This document shows positions 23,291 through 35,843 of a stretch of 64,000 nt of DNA, piece after piece (within the stretch, counting starts at the first letter, position 1; every line of letters starts with the position of its first letter). Source of the stretch: Ceratothoa steindachneri (lineage: Eukaryota > Arthropoda > Malacostraca > Isopoda > Cymothoidae); NCBI GenBank assembly GCA_963969495.1, contig OZ018317.1, positions 219,423,691 to 219,487,690 on the forward strand, read 5' to 3'. A program made the translations under genes and the position numbers. The notes under the pieces are model-generated. The model saw only the letters and a list, made by a program, of their open reading frames with translations. It was not told where the DNA came from and made no database searches.

Positions 23291-26200
23291 AAACCCGAAT
23301 CCGCCCCTATGCAAGCTTTACCTCAGATGGCTCGGGCCTCCGTGGATCCACAAGGAGAGGAGGGATCTCTTCACATGACTGGTGCCCCTGTGACAGCCAA
23401 GTCCATCTCCATGTCAGAGAATGATCTTGCTGAGGCCGATCCATCTGGCCAAGGGGAAACTACCGGCGGAGAAGAGAAGCGGGTTCATTCCAAACCCTCG
23501 TATTTTAAAAAGAAAAGGATCAAGAAGACTTAAAGAACAAAGAAGACTCGGAGCTCTCCTCCTTCTGTGGGAGCCGCCGGGAAGGACGGGTTTGCCGCCG
23601 TTTCGGTAAGCGACCAAACCAAGATTAACACACCTGGCCCCTTTTGTCCCCCGGGTGGGGAGTCCCAGAATAATACCAAAAGTGCGCAGAGCGGAGCCTT
23701 GATTACGTCGGGTCCCCTGATTCAGAGGATACCTAGCGTTTTCGAGCCTGCTAGCTTCAAACGCTTTCTTGTTATTCACTCCACTGATGCCAGCATGTTG
23801 GCTAAGGTCAACATGATCCATCAGAGAAGAGAGTAGCTAGCGTGATTGGTAGAGAGCTGAAGGTGACCCATTTCTCGGATGGAACCCTTCTGGCGAATGC
23901 GTCGAAACCTTCCGAGGCGGCCATGTTTAGTGCCCTTCGGACACTTGATACCACGCCTGTGAGTGTGACGCCGCACTCTACCATGAACTTTGTGGAAGGA
24001 GTGGTTTATGTGAGGGAAATCGTGGATGACTCTATAGATGGCATCACCTGGCTGACCATGGAACGGTCAAGATCGAACGTGTGGTGACAAAACAGGGAGG
24101 GGCCTCGAGACCCATCCCTACACCCTTCGTCACGTTCGACTGTGACACGCTCCTTGAATCAGTGCGTGCCGGTTGGTATCGCTACCGCGTGACGGCATTC
24201 GTGCCACTTTCGCCGAGGTGCTACTACTGCTTACTAATCGCTCCTGTAGACCTGCAAAGTCGGGGTTACCCAAAGTCTGTGTAAGTTGCGTTAAGGCCGC
24301 ACACGATAAGTCCAAAAATTGTGTGGCCAAGTGTATAAATTGCGAAGAACCACACCACGCTTCTTCCAAGCAATGTAGTTTGTATCTCGTTGAGAAGATA
24401 ATCCTGCCCGTTAAAGCCCAGGATCATCTTTCATTTCGCAAGGCTAAGGATTTGGTCCTGGCATGCGCCCAGGGCATCATGAGACATCTTATGCCTCTCT
24501 TAAGAAAGACACCCTCTGCTCCTGGTCCATCCAGCCCTATGAGCAGGGTCGTTTCCGCGCCAATTGGGAATCCTCCTGCAGGTTCCACCCACCCTGGGAG
24601 CTCCCCTGGTAAAGCTCGTGGCATAAATGGTTCACACCCAGCCACGGCTAAAACCAAGGCTACCCCTCCTTCCATATGCCGTAAGACGAAACTTCCGCAC
24701 ACGTCCACTGAGTCGTTAAACTAACAGGAGGCAACAACCTTGAATTTGGTCGTGAGGCCATCTTCCGGTGTTCCTAAAGCTGCCCCTCCCCCGCAAGGAC
24801 ATCACCCAAGCCACCCAGTGGTAGGCTGGGTGGCATGGGGATGGTAGATCCTCCAAAAGAGGGACACCGGCCTGCCTAAGGTTTCGAGGCGGAGGGAGGT
24901 AAAGACTCGCATGGAGAAGGTAACTTCCCCCGAAAAGTCCTCGAAGGCTACAGCGCCTTCAGCGCATTGTTCGGCCAACAGCGCTTTGAGTTATGCCTCC
25001 GTGATGCGTACAACCATTCCAGTGAGGTTCTTCTCTTCGAAGTGGGTCCCCGCATCTCCTCCGAGCTAGGCCTGGAGAGCATATTCCTTCTTGAATGTAA
25101 TTGCCGCGGACTCCGGGCCAACTGGGAGGAGCTGCGGTGGCTAGTCTCGTTTCGTCCTGTTCCCCGTTAGCTATCTTTTTGCAGGAGACCATGCTAGATG
25201 CGTGCCCTCTGCCTAACCTTCCTAGGTATAGGTTTTTTGCGACCCACAACCAAGGGCTGTGGCCCAGGCAGAAGGATGCGTCATTTACACCCAGCATGAT
25301 GTATCCGTTCTTATTTTTGCTTTAGATACCTCCTTTCAGGCAGTAGCTGTGCATCTCTACCTGGATAGGAGGTATACTGTTATTTCCGCGTACATTCCAC
25401 TGTCAGCTGACTTCGACGTGGTGGACTTATACCAGGCCGTGGCCCGATTGCCGAGGCCCTTTCTCTTTCTTGGAAATATGAACGGTGGACACGCCCTCTG
25501 GCGAGGCTACTCGATTAATCCCACAGGGCAAGTCCTTGTCGGTAGATGAGGCCGATGAATTCTCCAACATTCTCATCGCCTTGGGCTTAATTACTATTCC
25601 TAGAACATCTGGCCGTTTTGCAAGTCGACCGCTTCCATATGGTCAGCCGAGTGTGAGACGGCCCTCAAACAGAAGCGTTATGCCTACATGCGCTATAAGC
25701 GTCGCCGAACGATTTCACTGTCGCTGAATTTCTTCGACCTAGGGCAAGGTTTTAGTATATTTCGAAGCACGCCCGCCGCTCTTAGTGGCGGGCATGCGTG
25801 TCTTCACTTAACAGGAAGACCTAAATAGCAAAGGTGTAGAAGCAAGTCTAGAAGATTCACGTAAGTTCTCGCAGGACACCCATCGCGTTCTCCAGGAGAA
25901 TGGGGCCGCAATATCAGACCCTGTTTCCGTGGGGAAATCTTTCTCGACCGTTTTCTCCGCGTTCTCTAGGGGGATGCTGCTCAGCCAGAATTCAAGGCGC
26001 GTCGTAATGTCGCAGAAGGGCGACGACTGTACTTTACCTCAAGAGGCGGCGAACCCTACAACGACAGGTTTACTCTGAGTATGTTGTGTTCCGCTCTCGC
26101 TTCTTGCGCGGGCAGCGCCCCTTGTCTAGATGATGTCCCGTACGCTATGCATCGACACCAGGGTGAGCGATGCATGGCCTTTTTATGTTAGATTTGTTCA

Positions 26201-28351
26201 ACAAGATCTGGGTAGAGGGTATCCTTCCAGATTCCTGCTGAAACTCTACTGTGCTCGCTTATCGCAAACCGGGGAGAGATCACTCTACCCCAGCCGGTTT
26301 CCGCCCAAACTCTCCAACCTCCTGCATGTGCAAATTGATGGAGAAATCGGTAAATATTAGATTAGCTATTTTCTCTGGAGAGCAGAGCGCATCTGTCTTC
26401 TGCAAGGTGCGGCTTCCGCAAGTTCCACTCCACGTCGGATGCTCTAATCTGACTGGAAAATGCCGTCTGCGATGCCTTCCTTCGTAGACAGCACTATGCC
26501 ACAGTGTTTTTCGATCGAGAGAAGACGTATGATATCGCATGGCGCTACGGTATCGTGGAGACTCTCCACAAGATGGAAACGAGGGGACGCCTTCCAACTT
26601 TTATATCTGCATTTTTGTGAGATCGTCGATTCCTTGTACCTGTGTGGGGAGCCCTCTCGGCCCCAATGGGGTAGGAAGAGTGTCCCGCAGTCAAGTGTCC
26701 TCTTTGTCACACTCTGCCCTGAGCATCAACGGCATCACCACGATCGTGCAGGTAGATGTTCTCGCTATGCTTTCCGTGGGTGACCTTTCGATCTCTTTTG
26801 GCGGGGCCCAGATGGCATCTCTGACGCATTAGCTTCAATAGTCATTGAGCCTCGTCTCTCGCTATGCCGAAGCGCACATGCTTCGGTTTTCCTCGGCTAA
26901 GACTATGGCGGTCCACGTCTGCCGCCATCCCTGGCTCCACCCTGACCCAGACTTTTTCCAAATGGAGTAGCCTAGAAGTGGTGTTTTCGCACCGTTTCCG
27001 TGGTCTTGTTTTTGACCGACGCCTTACCTGAGAGGCTTATATTCTCATCCTTATGGTCTCTTGTACCCGCGAGATGGATATTTCTTGTTCCGTGACGTTC
27101 AGCGCTTGGGGCGCTGATAGGGCTAATGCCTTACTTTTCTATCGATCCTTTGTTCGTTCGAAGCCCGACCCTGGGATGCGAGATTTATGCATCCGGAGCC
27201 GAGCGTGTATTGCGGAAGCTGGAACTGATCCACCACACCGGCCTTCGCCTGGCGACCGGTGCCTTCCGCACTTCACCCATTGTGAGCCTACTTGTCGATG
27301 CTGGGGAGATGCCACACTCTATTTGCCGTGCATAGTGCTTATTCGCCTGTACGCGCGAGCCCGGCACCTCTCAGTGTCGCCAACAGCTCTCACTGCATCT
27401 GTAGTGGGGGTCGGCTTTCACGCCGTATACCCTCTGTTTGAAGTCAGCAGGGCTCTGCCAGGCGCTGCGTTTGTCACCACTCGGTACGGGAGATTACGCG
27501 ACGTGCCCGGTTCGGAGACCGGATTGTAATCTATCGCGACTCACAAAACGCCCTGAGTGCTCTCGGGGCATTGGAATCTCCGCATCCTCTGCTTCGCGAT
27601 ATCCGTGACGCCAAGGTTTTGACGAGCCGGATGGATGTCGAGATTATCTTCTGCTGGATTCCTGGTCATGTAGGAATTGCGGGGTATGAGGGCGCCAAAG
27701 AGTCCGCGAGGACTCTGCGATCGGACCAGCGTTTCGCTCTTACTCACACCGACTACATAGCAGGAATACGGGCAGCTCTTCGAACCGCTTGGCAAAGAAG
27801 ATGGGAGACGGTCGAGGGGAACTTAAACTTGCGTGCTATTGCACCGCGACTGTTCCCATGGACCTATCCCCCAATGCCGCGACGGCTTTAGGTCGCTTTC
27901 TGTCGTCTTCGAATCGGGCACACTCGTGTGACGCATCGCCATTTGATGGAGCGCTCGCCAGCGCCCTATTGTGACGACTGCGTCGTCCCCCAGACTGTTC
28001 AGCACATTCTTGTCGAATATCCTAGTCTGGGTGATCTCTTCGCACGTTACCTGTCCCGGTACCGGGATGGGTGGGGTCGCTACCGCCTGTCCCTTGTACT
28101 TGGGACGGATTCAGGCACACTGACCTGTGAACTTTTAGACTTTTTGGAGGAGGCTGGTCTTCTACCCGTTATTTGAAATTCAACTATGGATCGCGGTCTT
28201 CTTCGGCGGGGATGGCGGGCCTTTCCCCGTCGACGGAGCTCGCTCAATATTTTTTCAATTTGTTTGTTTTTCTTTTGCCTTTTGTTTTTTTCTTTTTGTT
28301 TTTTTTTATTCTGGCTTTTAATATAGCCTAGATTCAGGCTAGCTTGAGTAC

Positions 28352-28380
28352 GGCGACTTATGCCCTAGAAGGCAGTCGCC
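28352..28380 (+). other. Conserved 3' UTR hairpin (copy C)
   Basis: GGCGACT at 28352-28358 and AGTCGCC at 28374-28380 pair perfectly, with the inner GCC/GGC pairing kept and a different loop (ctagaa). It is followed by the conserved agatgag sequence. Confidence 0.75.
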
Positions 28381-28395
28381 AGATGAGATATATAA

Positions 28396-28835
28396 AATTA
28401 AACCCCCCAAATTTTTTCACTGCATCCGTAGCTGATCTTGTCGGTGCCTCCGCCGAGACACACCAGTCATACTCTAAGCCCTTTGGGTTTAGGGTTAAGA
28501 AACTCCTTCGAGAGCTAACTATATCTCTCGTGCCGGTGGCGCCCCTGGTTCTTCCCAGGACGTCACGCCTCTGCTCCCGAAGCTTCTACAGCGCCGGGAG
28601 AATTGCGTTCCGTCTAAAATATATAATGAAAATCCTCTTAGAGTTAAAAACAGACTTATATATCTCGGCCTAAACCCTCGCTAGCTTCTTCTTTTTTTAG
28701 GCTACTTAGTTTAATAACCTTCTACGCAGTTTCACTTCCCCTAACTTCACCACTTCCTTTACTTACCTCTTTCACTCCATTCCAGCGGTGATGCGTTTTT
28801 TGTTTTTAGGTAATAATAATGTTTCATTCTGGTAG
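28396..28835 (+). mobile_element. Displaced LINE ORF2 piece and end of intron 2
   Basis: 28420-28615 matches the ORF2 stretch just before RNase H (cactgcatcc.tagctgatct to gccgggagaattgcgttc; copy A 5084-5310). It starts close to where copy C is deleted at ~27408, so it covers much of the missing part. It carries its own internal deletion (gtcacgcctctgctcc joins two separated parts). 28620-28835 is AT-rich intron leading to exon 3. Confidence 0.75.
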
Positions 28836-28907
28836 AACCCGGTGCTGACGGCGACCTGATCGAGGTCACAACTCAGATGGATGCTACCAATGGATCTCAC
28901 GAAGCAG
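28836..28907 (+). CDS. Exon 3: 72-base linker exon of the serine protease, GC donor
   Basis: The acceptor is ...cattctggtag. The donor appears to be CAG|GCAAGA, a consensus-like GC donor. The exon is 72 bases, phase 1 to phase 1, and codes 24 residues beginning (G+AA=Glu) EPGADGDLIEVTTQ. It joins in frame to exon 2 on one side and exon 4 on the other. The open frame runs on to a stop near 28984, but I see no GT donor there. Its small size and GC donor make it a candidate for regulated inclusion; skipping it would keep the frame. The call rests on phase and splice consensus only, so it is less certain than exons 2, 4 and 5. Confidence 0.65.
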
Positions 28908-29004
28908 GCAAGAATTCGTTCCTCCTCAGCTTAATGAAGGGGCTAAATTTGTGCTTAAAATTCGAGCTGAATGATGTTGTGTAGTACTGAATATAAAAAT
29001 CCGG

Positions 29005-29072
29005 CTCCAATGAGTTTCGAACCAGCGACCAACCGCGTGCGAAGCGTGGGCATTATCACAGCCACCCCACAG
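29005..29072 (-). repeat. tRNA-like sequence (probable SINE head)
   Basis: On the minus strand a box-A-like TGGCTGTGAT is followed 41 bases later by GGTTCGAAACT (box-B-like). Between them CACGCTTCGCACGCGGT resembles the anticodon arm of the tRNA-like sequence at 39484. No clean acceptor stem, so it is not a functional tRNA gene. Confidence 0.45.
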
Positions 29073-29635
29073 TGTAGGTAAGCTGTGTAGACTGTTATAG
29101 CTGGCATCTGGGGGAGCAAAACATCCTCTCTGCCCAAATGCCAATAGGGAAGTCCCCATTCAAAGAGTTGGCTGGATCTTTGACGGGGCCTGGGGAACCC
29201 GGTCCACTTCGCGTTTGTTCTTCGAAGCACCCATTTTCTTTTCTACGACGATGACTTCTCTATTTTCAGTTGGCTCAAGGACCTGACCAGCTACTTCATG
29301 CCTTGTCGGAAGAAAGGCTTTGAAACCCCTATAAATATCAATCACCCTTCAATGCCTGCAGGTGCCATAGACCAGGCCTTGAGGAGACCTCGAGTCTTGG
29401 GTACGAATAATGGTAATATCGGATTTGCCCTGTTAACCACTTACCCACCGGTAATAGGCCTCACCAGCTTCCTGGTGCCGTTCTCGAGTGCATAAAGTTG
29501 TACCTCTTATGTCGGGTAGGTTTTACTGCCTTATTTGCCTAGTAAACCAACTACAAGTCTCAGATCTCGTCTCTAGATCTGACGCAGCAGATCTTCAGAT
29601 CCTGGCAGTCTTGTCGATGATAAGTAAGCAATTCG
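29073..29635. other. Unclassified intron sequence after exon 3
   Basis: Moderate GC, short open frames on both strands, no motif I recognise. It may be the body of the SINE-like element at 29005-29072 or an old repeat. Confidence 0.5.
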
Positions 29636-32250
29636 CATGGGATCAGTTGGAGGGGGGAGGTAATGGCTACGTGGAGCCTCCCACTGAGATGAACAGGGTC
29701 CCGGAGGTGACCCATCCCCAGACGGCAGAATCTTACATGGGGTCGAACTAGGGTTCAGTCCTAAACCCCGAACACAAGTCCACCCCTGTGCAAGCTTTTC
29801 CTAAGACGGTTCTAGTCCCAGAGTACTCACAAGGAGAAAGGGGACCTCCTTCCAAAGTTGGCGCCCCTCTTATAGCTAAGATCTTTTGCATCTTGGAGAA
29901 GGATCAAATCTCCGGCAGTGGAGATAAGCTGGTTCATTGCAAGAAGAGGACTAAACGTTCCTCGGATTCCGTGGGGGATCATAGGGACGGACGGCTCTAG
30001 TGCCGTTTCGGCAAGCGACCAGGACAAGATCGGCACGTCATGCCCCAAGGCGACCCTTGAGGTGGGGGTTACTAGACCAAAATCAAAGACACAATTGCGC
30101 TAAGCGGATCTCGATTACGTCGAACCCCCCTCATTGAGACACTATCTGTCGTTTTTGAGCACGCTGGCTTCAAAAGCTTTCTGGTTATTCGCGGCAATGA
30201 TGGCAGCATGTTGCCCAAGGTCAACATGATCCATCAGGGAAGAGCATTAGATAGCTTGATTGGTAGCGAGAGGAAGGTCTCCCTTACCTCGGACAGGCCT
30301 TCTAGCGAATGTGTCAGATCCCTCCAAAGTGTCCTTAGCGTCCTTCGGACATTTAATGGCACTCCGGTGAGTGTGACGCTCCACTCTACCATGAACTTCG
30401 TAAAAGGATTGGTCTACGCAAGGGAACTGGTGGACTACTCCATAAATGACATCACCTTAGAGCTGGCCGTCCCTTGACCGGTCAAGGTTTAAAGTGTGAT
30501 GAGAAAAGAGGGAGGGGCTTCTTGACCTACTTTTCTTCACGTTCTACTGTGATTGGCTCCGTGAGTCGGTCCGTACCGGTTGGTATCGCTATCATGTAAA
30601 GGTATTTGTGCCACTCCGTAGGAAGTGATACTACTGCTACCGCTTCGGCCATACATATACTTACTGTAGGTGTGCAAAATGTATGTTTCTCAAAGGCCGT
30701 ACACGATAAGTTCAAATCATGTAAGGCCAAGTGTGTCACTTGCGGAAAGATGCACCCAGCTTCTTCGAAGCAATGTGGTAAGTATCTAATGGAGAAGGAA
30801 ATTTTGGCCTTTTTAGGCTACGGATCCTCTCTCATTTCGTGATTCTAAGGAGTTGGTCCTGGCCCGTTGGCGCTGTCTGAGACGTGTTACGCCTCAATTT
30901 AAAAAAGGCCCTCTCTGCTCGTGGCCCCTTCAGGCCAACGTGCATGTTCGTTTCCGCACCCATTCGGAACACTTATGAGGTTTCTATTCCCCCTGGGTGC
31001 GCCCTTTGGTAGAGCTATCGGCAGATTGTGGTCAGACCCAGCCTCGGCTAAAAGCAGAACTCCCCACCGTGCCCGTTTCCCGTAATTCAAAACGGCCGCG
31101 CGCCTAGACAGAGTTGTTAGATTCACAGGAGGCAACAGCCTTGAAGTTGGTTGTGAGGCCTTCTTCCGGGATTTCTAAAGCTGATCCCCAGTAAGCAGGA
31201 CATAACCAATTCGCTTCAGCTTCTACGCCTACAACCAAGCCTAGGCTTTGTGGCTCAAATATGGTGTTTCCCTCGAAGGATGACCCATCTCTGCCTCAGG
31301 TTTCGAAGCCAAGGGAAGAAAAAGCTCGCATGGCGAGCCCAACCTCCCCAAGTCAGTGAATGTGAAAGCGCTTTCAGCACCTTATTCGACCAACAGAGCC
31401 CGGAGTTTTGCCTCCGTGAAGTGTACGGCCAATCTCGGGAGGGTCTTCTCTTCGAAGGTGTTCCTTGCATCTCCTGCGAGATTCCTTCAATGCAATTGCC
31501 AAGAAATCCGGGCATACTAGGATGAGCTGTGGAGGCTGTTCTGTTTCCCGTTAGAAATATTTTTGCAGGAGAGCATGCTGGGCGCGTGACCCCTGCCTAG
31601 TGCCTGCCCTTCCTGGGTATAACGGGTTCGCGATGACAACATCACGGGATGTTTGCCGGGCAGGAGGATGCATGATTTACATCGTGCATTTTCTCCAGTG
31701 CAGCTGCAACTGTATAGTATGTATACTGTTATTTCTGCCTACATTCCACCCTCATCCCACTTCGACGCGGAGAACTATCGCTGTACTGTGACACGGTTAC
31801 TGAGGACCTTTTTACTTCTCGAGATTTTGAGGTAGGATTCCTAAATGTTTACGCATCCCTGCCCAAGAACCGTTTCATTTACCTGTCTTGATATATCATT
31901 CTGCTCTCCGCATACACAGCCTGATTTTAGTGGGAGGTAGTCAATGACATCTATGGTAGTGATCGCTTTCCCATTTAAAGATAATTTTCTGGACCGCTGC
32001 CGCCTGAGACCGCCCAACCCACGGCGGTACTTTCCGCTGGGGCGGTAGTCGGGATTTCCAGGAGCTTAGGTCGTTGGATGAGGCAGTTACATTCTCCGGT
32101 AACCTCATCGCCGTGGGCCTCGCTACTATTCCCAGAACATCTGACCGTTTGGCGCGCAGACCGCTTCCGTGGTGGTCAGCCGAGTGTGAGACGGCCCTCA
32201 AACAAAAGCGTTATGCTTACATGCGCTATAAGCCCCCCCCCCCTCCCGCC
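29636..32250 (+). mobile_element. LINE copy D: 5'-truncated ORF1 and endonuclease, cut by copy E
   Basis: Homology begins within ORF1 near 29636 (gcatgggatcagttgg...), with the FKRFLVIR region near 30175, LDYVE-like and DYSINDITLELAV near 30440, and zinc-knuckle remnants near 30660-30780 (CVTCGKMHPASSKQC is clean). Endonuclease homology runs from about 31485 with a deletion near 31833. The last match is atgcgctataag at 32220-32231, the start of the linker between endonuclease and RT. A C-rich run and then the 5' end of copy E follow. Many frameshifts. Confidence 0.8.
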
Positions 32251-35200
32251 TTTAAGGGGCGCGGCGATTTGCCTCCATGGCGCCGTGCTGACAGGACTCA
32301 GCGGCCCGTCCGGCCCCAGTCCTAGCCTCTTCTCCTTTCTGACACCTTGTCCTCTTACCTTACTACCTCACTTTGCATACAATCTCTACTACAATTTTCT
32401 CTGGTCGGCCTCTAATTTCACAGGGTAGATGCGGATAGGTTTTTCTCATCCAACCATCCCAGCTCAGGGCTGAGGGGGGAGAGGATAAGGCCCCCTCACC
32501 CCTGAGAACCAGTTTTGAGAGGCGAGTTTTTAATGCGCTACAGGTTGTAGCGCATCGATAGCACCAACCCACTCAGGGGGTTGAGGAATGGCAGGGCCAT
32601 TCAGTCCTTACCCCCTAACATCCTGCACTTGTGCGCTAAGAATCTACAGGGGGTCACTATACGCATCCCCTTCTCTTCTTCGACGGATGCTGGTTCGCCG
32701 GCATTGGGTAAAAAGGTACCTCGAATGGGATCTGTAATGACACGGGGGGAGATGGCCACATAGAGGCCTCCCCTTAGATGAATATTGTACCCGAGATGAC
32801 CCCACCTCATACGGTAGGATCTTCCATGGGGTCGAACCCGAGCTCAGTGCCAAGCACAGACCCGTGTCCGCCCCTATGCAAGCTCCTTCTCAGACGGCTC
32901 GGGTCCCCGAGGCCTCGCGAGTAGAGGGGGAATTTCCTTCTTGGGCTTTTGCTCATATGATATGCAAGGCGTTCTCCATTCAAGAGAATGATCTTGCCGA
33001 GGCCGGCCAATCAGGCCTAGGGGCTTCTGCCGGCAGAGAAGAGAACCGGGTTTATTTCCCGCCCTCCTATCCAAAAAAGAGCAAAAAAAAAGACGACAAA
33101 GACTGGGGACTCTTTTTCCTCCGCGAGGACGGATGGGTCTGCTGCTGTTTCGGTAAGCGACCAAGACAAGACCAGCACGTCCGTCCCCGTTGCTCCCCTG
33201 GGAGGGGAGTCCCAGACGAAGAACAGAACTGCGCAGAGCGGAGCCTCGATTACGTCGGGGCCCCTCATTCAGAGGCTATCGGGGGTTTTAAGTCTACTGG
33301 CTTTAAACGCTTCCTTGTTATTCGCTCTACTGATGGCAGCATGTTGGCTAAGGTCAACATGATTCATCAGAGAAGAGCTTTAGCTAGTGTGATTGGTAGA
33401 GAGCTGAAGGTGACCAGGTTTCTCGGACGGGAGCCTTTTGGCGAATGCGTAGAATCCCACCAGGGCGGCAATGATTAGTGCCCTTCGGACACTTGATTTC
33501 ACGCCTGTGAGTGTGACGACGCACTCTACCGTGAACTTTGGGAAAGGAATAGTTTATGCGAGGGAACTCGTGGACTACTCCATAGAAGACATCACCTTAG
33601 AGCTGGCCGACCATTGGGCTGTCAAGGTCAAAGGTGTGACGAGAAAACAGGGAGGGGCCTTGAGACTCACCACAACACTCTTCTTCACGTTCGTCTGTGA
33701 CAAACTCCATGAGTCGGTGCGTGCCGGTTGGTACGCACCGACGTGCGTACGGAGGCGTTACTACTCTCACCACTTCGGCCATACTAATCGCTCCTGTCGA
33801 CGTGCAAAGTCTGAGTTACCCGAAGTCTGTGAACTTGCTCATAGGCCGCACACTATAAGTCCAAATCGTGTAAGGTCAATTGCGGAAAGCCACACCCCGC
33901 TTCTTCGAAGCAATGTGGTGCCTATCTCCTTGAGAAGGAAATCCTGGCCGTTCAGGCCCAGGATCGTCTCTCATTTCGCGAGGCTAAGGACTTAGTCCTG
34001 GCGCGCCCGGCATTGCCTAGGACCTCTTATGCCTCAATGTTGAGAAAGAGGCCTTCTGCTCATGGCCCCTCCAGGCCGACAAGCATGATCGTTTCTGCGC
34101 CAATTCGGGGAACTCTTCTGTGGATTCTACCTACCCTGGGCGCTCTCATGGTAGAGCTGGCGGCACAAGGTGTTCACAGCAAGCCCCGGCTAAAACCAGG
34201 GCTCCCCCTCCTTCAACTAGTGTGAACGTTTCGCGGTAATCGAAACGACCGCGCTTCCACAGAGTCGTTAAACTCACAGGAGGCAACACCCCTGAAGAGG
34301 TTCGTAGGGCAATCTTCCGGGGGTCCTATAGCTGCCCAATGAATGTAGGACAGCACTAAAGGAACTTCGGCTCCTTCGCCGACACTAAGTGGTAGGCTGG
34401 GTGGCTCGGAGATGATGGATCCTCGAAAAGACGGACTCCCTGCCTCCGCAGAAGCCCCGCTCGTCAAACGTTTCGAGGCGGAAAGAGGAAAAGACTCGCA
34501 TGGCGAGCCCAACCTCCCCCGATAAATCATCGAAGGCGCTAGCGCCATTATGAAATTGTACGGCCAACAGTGCCCCGAGTTTTGCCTCCTGGAACCGTAC
34601 GGCCATTCCCGTGAGGATCTTCTCTTCTAAGAGAGCCCCCGCATCTCCTTCGAGCTAGACCTGGAGTGCATATTGCTTCAATGGAATTGCCTGGGACTCT
34701 GGACCAACCGGAGGGAGCTGCGAAGGCTCGTCTCATCCCGTTCCCTGTTAGCTATCTTTTTGCAGGAGACCATGCTGGGCGTGTGCCCCCTGCCCACCCT
34801 TCCGGGGTATAAGGGTTTTGGACCCCACCACCACGGGATGAGGGCCGGGCGAGAGGATGCGCGATTTACACCCGTATGATGTCTCCGTTCCCCACTTCGC
34901 TTTAGATACCTCCTTTCAGGCAGGAGCTGTGCAGCTGCACCTAGGTAGGAGGTATACTGTTATTTCCGCGTACCTTGCACTGACGGCCGACTTCGACGTG
35001 GGAGACTTCCGCGGCATCGTGGCACGGTTACCGAAGCCTTTTGTCTTGCCAGGAGATCTGAATGGGATACATCTTCTCTGGAGAGACTACTCGATTAATA
35101 CCAGGGGTCAAGTACTTGCCGATCTGAACGACGAGCTGGAGATAAGTGTCTTAAATATGGGCAAGTTTACGCATCACTGCCCGAGAACCGCTTCATTTTT

Positions 35201-35843
35201 CTGTCTCGATCTATCTTTGTGCCCTCCGGATGCACAGCCTGCATTTGTGTGGGGGTGATCGAAGACGTCCATGGTAGTGATCACTTTCCCTTTAAAATAT
35301 TATTTACTAGGCCGCTGCCACCCGAGAGGCCACCCCAGTGTTGTTTGGCGCAGGTGCAGTGCTCCGCATTTCAGGAAATGACTGATTTCTTTCTCTCAGT
35401 CGAAGGGTTTAGGTCGGTTGATGAGGCCGTTGTCTTCTGCATAGTGCGGCTTCCGCAAGTTCCACTCCAGGACGGATGCTCTGCACCGACTGAAAAATGT
35501 CGTATGCGAGGCCTTCCTTCGTAGACAGCACTACGCCACGGTGTTTTTTTTTCGATCTGGAGAAGGCCTATGATACCGCATGGCGAAATGGTATCATGGA
35601 GACTATCCACACGATAGGAGCGAGGGGCCGCCTTCCCAACTTATATCTGAATTTCTGAGAGATCTTCGATTCCGCGTACATGTGGGAGGAGCTCTCTCCG
35701 GCCCATTGGAGCAGGAAGAGTGTATCCCGCAGGAAAGTGTCCACAGTGTCACACTCTTTACCCTGAGCATCAACGGCACCACCTCGGTGCTTCCGGAACA
35801 TATTCTCGCTACGCGCTACGTGGAAGACCTTTCGATCTCTTTT

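Larger units (their letters stand above)
21118..28395 (+). mobile_element. LINE copy C: full-span but rearranged copy, with solo LTR inside
   Basis: The 5' UTR starts TAAGGGGCACGG at 21118. ORF1 starts at ATG 21640 and is interrupted by the LTR at 22175-23077 and by a tandem duplication of a gag segment. ORF1 homology continues to about 25070 with zinc-knuckle remnants. Endonuclease homology runs from 25095 but loses about 295 bases at ~25538. RT spans 25540-27100 with many stops and degraded catalytic motifs (for example SVGDLS where copy A has YVDDLS). RNase H spans 27410-27730 and has lost its first part: about 290 bases are missing at ~27408, including the YTDGS motif. ORF2 ends at 28176 and the hairpin is at 28352-28380. 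Dead, but the C-terminal ~250 codons are fairly intact. Confidence 0.85.
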
